From NCBI RefSeq assembly GCF_002843605.1, contig NZ_CP025263.1, positions 2,447,501-2,511,500 of the forward strand: a stretch of DNA of 64,000 nt, written 5' to 3'. Position numbers and translations under genes: made by a program. Below the pieces are notes generated by a model, which ran no database searches, was not told where the DNA came from, and was given only the letters and a program-made list of their open reading frames with translations. Below are positions 60,641-64,000 of this stretch, one piece after another. Source of the stretch: Pseudomonas sp. S09G 359 (GTDB taxonomy: Bacteria > Pseudomonadota > Gammaproteobacteria > Pseudomonadales > Pseudomonadaceae). How positions within the stretch are numbered: the stretch's first letter is position 1; each line of letters begins with the position of its first letter.

Positions 60641-62374
60641 TCAGGCGCCGGGCACCAAGGCCAGGCCACTTTCCCACGGGTGTTCGGTGGCACTGGGGTT
60701 GGCGGCTTCGCTGGGGTTGAGGGCCCGGACGGTCACCAGCCCCGGTGCGGCCGTGCTGCTGACCGTGACGGTCATGATGTAGCCCTGGGTGCCGCCGCCG
60801 TCGGTTTGCCCGGGAATCGCCGAGGCGTCAGGCAAGAACTGCGTGACCTGGGCCGTGATGCCAGGGTTGGAGAACTGCACCCGCGCATCCGCCACGGTGG
60901 TGTTCGGGTCGGCGCCTTGCACCACCAGCACAAACTGGCCCGAGGTGCCGGGCGCGAAACTGGTCGGCAAGTCGCTGGGGGACTGGCCATAGAACAGGTC
61001 CAGCGGCAGCAATTGCACCGGCCAGGGTTGCGCATCGGTGTTATTCGCCGCCACGCAGTCGCACTCCTTGGGCGTTTCGGCAAGCGGCGCCGGGGTCACG
61101 CTGAGGGCCACGTCCAACTGGTCGGCAATCACCCACACGTAGTTGATTGGCGTGCCGTTGATGGTGATGTCATTGATCGAGAACCCCGCGCTGGCCGGCA
61201 CCTCGAATACGGCCTGCAGGATCTGGTCGGACTTGTTCGGGCCGGTGCCGGCGGTGCCCCGGGTGACGCGCCAGTAGCTGCTCACATCCTGGCCCTGAGG
61301 GCCTTTCCAGCCGCTGAAGGAAGTGGGTTGTTGCAGGTACAGGCCGATGGGGTTGGTCAGCGAGATCAGGTTTTTCACCGCCGCCTGGTTGGCCGAGAAG
61401 CCGATGTGTGGATCGGAGTTGCGATAGTTCTGCCCGTACTGGGCGCAGCAGATCAGGCTTTGCTGGTTACGGCTGCTGTTGAGCGGGCGCAGGATGGTCG
61501 CGGCGGCCGCCAGGTAGATCTCGGCGCTCAGGGTGTTGGGGCCGGAGGTCAGGTGCATGGCGCCGCCCGAGACGCCCGGGATGCGTACGGTGCCGCTGTT
61601 CCATTTGTTCACGGTGTCGTAGGCCGGGCGGCCGGTGGTTGCGTCGATCACCGGGTCGCCGGCGTTACCGGTCGGGCCGTTGGCGGTGTAGCGCAGGTAC
61701 AGGTCTTCGAGTTTCACCTGGGGGTCGACATACGCCTGGTACAGACCGAGCACGGCGTTCGGGTCGATATTCCACATGGTCAGGAAGTAGGCCGGGTTTT
61801 CGCTGGTGAACATGATGCTGCGCATGTTGCCGTCGGGGTCGCGGGTGATCGACCACTCGCAATACTCATCCAGCCAGCCCCGTGGGCCCGACGGTGAAAA
61901 GTCGGCGTAGGGGCCGTTCCAGTTGATCGATTTGCACAGCACGCTGGGGATCTGCAGCTGGGTGGCGGCGGGGTCCGGATACAGCGAATAAAGGGTGCCA
62001 TTGAGGGTGATCTGGCCGTGGTCGGTCAGTTCCATCACCTGGTCGAGGGTCATGGCTTGGCCCCCCAGCTGGGGCACCACGGCCGCGCCGTTATTGTAGA
62101 AAAACGTCCACAGCCGGTTGGGGAAGGGCTGCCAGGTGATGGTCAGCGGCGTCTGTGTGCCGTAGCCGCTTTCGATGGGGTTGTAATAGCCCGAACGCGG
62201 CGCGTCGTTGAGGTTGGACCAGGGGTTGCCGATGACCGACATCTGGGTCCAGCCGGTGACGTTGTTGTTCCAGTCTGTTTCGAAGGTGGATAGCTGGTCT
62301 TCCAGGCCCAGCTTGTTGTAGTCCTTGGGCGCCTGTTCGGCGGGGGAGGTGAATTGGGTGAAGGGTGTGCTCAT
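60641..62374 (-). CDS. Protein of unknown family between tyrosinase and cytochrome genes
   Basis: A 577-residue protein that I do not recognise. It has no signal peptide or membrane segment. The N-terminal half is rich in aromatic and Asn residues (YYNPIESGYGTQTPLTITW, LWTFFYNNGAAVV); the C-terminal third (about 440-560) looks like a beta-sandwich (GTSGQFVLVVQGADPNTTV, TVSSTAAPGLVTVRALNP). A cluster ECDCVAANN and a CC pair (SLICCAQ) are notable. The ATG at 62374 overlaps the tyrosinase stop (ATGA) and follows GGAG, so the two are translationally coupled and probably act together; a longer reading is not supported. Possible roles are a partner subunit, chaperone or substrate of the oxidase. 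Confidence 0.7.
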   Translation of the reverse strand: MSTPFTQFTSPAEQAPKDYNKLGLEDQLSTFETDWNNNVTGWTQMSVIGNPWSNLNDAPRSGYYNPIESGYGTQTPLTITWQPFPNRLWTFFYNNGAAVVPQLGGQAMTLDQVMELTDHGQITLNGTLYSLYPDPAATQLQIPSVLCKSINWNGPYADFSPSGPRGWLDEYCEWSITRDPDGNMRSIMFTSENPAYFLTMWNIDPNAVLGLYQAYVDPQVKLEDLYLRYTANGPTGNAGDPVIDATTGRPAYDTVNKWNSGTVRIPGVSGGAMHLTSGPNTLSAEIYLAAAATILRPLNSSRNQQSLICCAQYGQNYRNSDPHIGFSANQAAVKNLISLTNPIGLYLQQPTSFSGWKGPQGQDVSSYWRVTRGTAGTGPNKSDQILQAVFEVPASAGFSINDITINGTPINYVWVIADQLDVALSVTPAPLAETPKECDCVAANNTDAQPWPVQLLPLDLFYGQSPSDLPTSFAPGTSGQFVLVVQGADPNTTVADARVQFSNPGITAQVTQFLPDASAIPGQTDGGGTQGYIMTVTVSSTAAPGLVTVRALNPSEAANPSATEHPWESGLALVPGA

Positions 62375-63999
62375 GTCGGTTCTCCAGCGTTGGTGTTGGC
62401 GGAGGTGGAGCAGCAACCGGCCCTCGGAGCGGGGCCGGCGGCGGTCAGGCGTGGGTCGTCCCACACCAGTTGGGCGATAAAGCCAGGCAGCGGCGCGTAA
62501 GCGTCGGGCGCCAATACCTGGCCACTATCGAGATGGGTCACGATCAGCGATAACTGCGCCGCGTCGGTGGGCGTGAGGCTCAGGGCCTTGGCGCTGCGTG
62601 CGGCGTTCAGCGCCCGCGAGACGCCCTGGGTGATGCAGCGGCCCTTGTCATCCACCAGGCCCATGCCGATACGGCTGAAACGCCCGACGTAATGGGGGTT
62701 GTCCGCACTGACGTGGTGCACGCTGGCGTCGGGCTGGTTGAGGAATACATCGATCAGGAAGGTGTCGTGGGTGCAGCGCACATGGTCGAACACCACCCAC
62801 GGGCCGGTGCTCGCTGCGTGTGCCTGGCAGCAGGTTTTTGTCGCGCCGAACTGGGGCGCCACGGGCGCGCCGTAGTCGTAGCCGATATGCCGGCTGTCCT
62901 GGGCCATGTCGCCCAGGGTGGTGTAGCACCAGGCGTCCGCGCTGGTGAAGTTCACGCTGTTGGCCTCACGCCCGGCGAACGGTTGCAGCACGCACTGGGT
63001 GGTGTACTGCGCGGCGGGGTTGGCGCGAATCCACACTTCCAGCATGCGGTCGATATTGGCGTGGTAGGAGCAGAACACCGGGTCGAAGGCGGTGTAGGCG
63101 TTGTCGGCCATGTCGCCGCCGATCCAGCCGTGGTAGTTGTCGTGGGGCTGCTCGTAGAGCCCGTCGAAATTCAGCGCGCGGTTGGGGTACAGGTTGTCCG
63201 GTTGCGGCGGGTCGAAACTGGTGATGTTGGCCCACGGGTAGCCCGGCACGCCCTGGGGCTGGCTGAAGGTGCTGAAGGCGAGCGCGTCGACCACTTGCTG
63301 CTGGAAGATCCGGCTCATGCCATACAGGCGCGTACGTTCGATGCGAAACGCCTCGCCTTGGGTGTAGAACAGCGGGTTGCGTTGTACGTACAGGCAGTCC
63401 ACGCCGTCGACGTCGCCGCGCGCGCACACTTTGGAGCGGCCATCCTTGGCTGCCGCGTAGCGCAGCGGGTTACGCCGCACCTCGCCGGTGTGCGGGTGCA
63501 CATAGGTTTCATCGAGGAACGCCTGGGGCAGGCCCGCTTGAGGGCTGCCGTCGACACTGGCGTCGGCGGCCATCCAGTCCCAATAAGGGATCGGGCAGTC
63601 GATCAGGGCTTCGAGGTACAGCAGATACGCGCGGTGCCACAGGGCGAACGCTTCCTGGTAATGCAGGCACCAGTTTGTGTGGATGTAGGCGTAACGCTGC
63701 CAGGGCGCGCCGCTGTCCGGATCGCCGATGTGCATCACATCGTCCAGGCGCGCGCGGTACCGGTTCAATTGCTCCGGGCTCAGGGCGCGGATGTCCTGGC
63801 GCACGCGTTGGACGGGCTGCGGCAGTGTCGGCGGGGGGATGCGCTCGGCCACGTCGAACGGTGAGTCGGCGTCGAGCCGCCAGCCCTGGTTGACCCATTG
63901 GCGAAAGGTTTCCAGGGCATCGATGGGCCAGAATTGCTGCGGGTCGGTGGTCAGCGGCATGTTGCGCGAGGCGAGGTGCTGGTAGATGGTTTGCGACCA
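62371..63999 (-). CDS. Tyrosinase-family type-3 copper oxidase, 5' end outside the window
   Basis: A dinuclear copper monooxygenase/oxidase acting on phenols. Counting from the Met at 63960, CuA ligands are His94, His100 and His109 (HTNWCLHYQEAFALWHRAYL) and CuB ligands are His273, His277 (HDNYH) and His300 (FCSYHANIDRM). Cys98 two residues before His100 gives a CxH motif, as in fungal tyrosinases and mollusc haemocyanins where Cys and His form a thioether bridge. The frame stays open to the window edge (codons for TIYQHLASRN precede Met), and this stretch looks coding, so the Met at 63960 may be internal and the protein longer than 529 residues. A Cys-rich tail (GCCSTS) ends it. It overlaps the next gene by ATGA. 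Confidence 0.88.
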   Translation of the reverse strand, partial: WSQTIYQHLASRNMPLTTDPQQFWPIDALETFRQWVNQGWRLDADSPFDVAERIPPPTLPQPVQRVRQDIRALSPEQLNRYRARLDDVMHIGDPDSGAPWQRYAYIHTNWCLHYQEAFALWHRAYLLYLEALIDCPIPYWDWMAADASVDGSPQAGLPQAFLDETYVHPHTGEVRRNPLRYAAAKDGRSKVCARGDVDGVDCLYVQRNPLFYTQGEAFRIERTRLYGMSRIFQQQVVDALAFSTFSQPQGVPGYPWANITSFDPPQPDNLYPNRALNFDGLYEQPHDNYHGWIGGDMADNAYTAFDPVFCSYHANIDRMLEVWIRANPAAQYTTQCVLQPFAGREANSVNFTSADAWCYTTLGDMAQDSRHIGYDYGAPVAPQFGATKTCCQAHAASTGPWVVFDHVRCTHDTFLIDVFLNQPDASVHHVSADNPHYVGRFSRIGMGLVDDKGRCITQGVSRALNAARSAKALSLTPTDAAQLSLIVTHLDSGQVLAPDAYAPLPGFIAQLVWDDPRLTAAGPAPRAGCCSTSANTNAGEPT

Positions 64000-64000
64000 G

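Noticed and set aside
59858..61897. A 679-residue plus-strand frame across the cytochrome and 577-residue genes
   Set aside because: The minus-strand reading gives a signal peptide, a CxxCH motif and ATGA coupling. The plus-strand product is Gly/Arg/Val-rich shadow sequence.

Overview
The window reads as a chromosomal segment of a fluorescent-group Pseudomonas (P. fluorescens-like). This is inferred from the GC-rich coding DNA, the Pseudomonas-type REP/REPIN palindromes, an esterase almost identical by recall to the P. fluorescens aryl esterase PFE, and a gene order matching a known P. aeruginosa locus. No mobile-element genes, tRNA or rRNA genes, or CRISPR arrays were seen.

Layout. Positions 1-4511 hold housekeeping and accessory genes: a 5'-truncated MBL-fold hydrolase, a DoxX membrane protein, the PFE-like esterase, a zinc alcohol dehydrogenase, the Mn exporter MntP behind a yybP-ykoY manganese riboswitch, and a small secreted protein. 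Positions 4665-6878 encode a cell-surface-signalling trio (periplasmic STN/TonB-like protein, ECF sigma factor, FecR-type anti-sigma) that matches vreA-vreI-vreR (PUMA3). Positions 7346-34339 are one co-directional type VI secretion system with all 13 core subunits (TssA-M). It also has a VgrG/PAAR cargo island of lower-GC DNA (about 20.4-23.0 kb: effector candidate, formylglycine-enzyme-like lipoprotein, DUF3592 protein) and two OmpA-domain chimeras built on TssM-like and TssA/VasL-like scaffolds.

Positions 34354-44642 are an Hxc-type type II secretion system in the P. aeruginosa order W-U-P-V-T-X-Y-Z-Q-R-S, with the same mixed strands. It is followed by a DING/LapA-type phosphatase (45106-46302), the expected T2SS substrate, and a 4085-residue filamentous-haemagglutinin-like exoprotein (46499-58756) corresponding to PdtA. 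In P. aeruginosa vreAIR, hxc, lapA and pdtA form one phosphate-starvation regulon and are contiguous; here a complete T6SS separates vreAIR from hxc. A two-part motif, CTCCCGAGG-N13-CTG(A/T)CAT, stands upstream of both hxcT and lapA and may be the shared regulatory element.

Positions 59018-64000, on the minus strand, hold a type-3 copper tyrosinase (running off the window edge), a 577-residue protein of unknown family, and an exported single-haem c-type cytochrome-like protein. They look like one operon for an uncharacterised copper oxidase system. REP/REPIN palindromes sit in the gaps near 3.4, 41.8, 44.7 and 58.9 kb.
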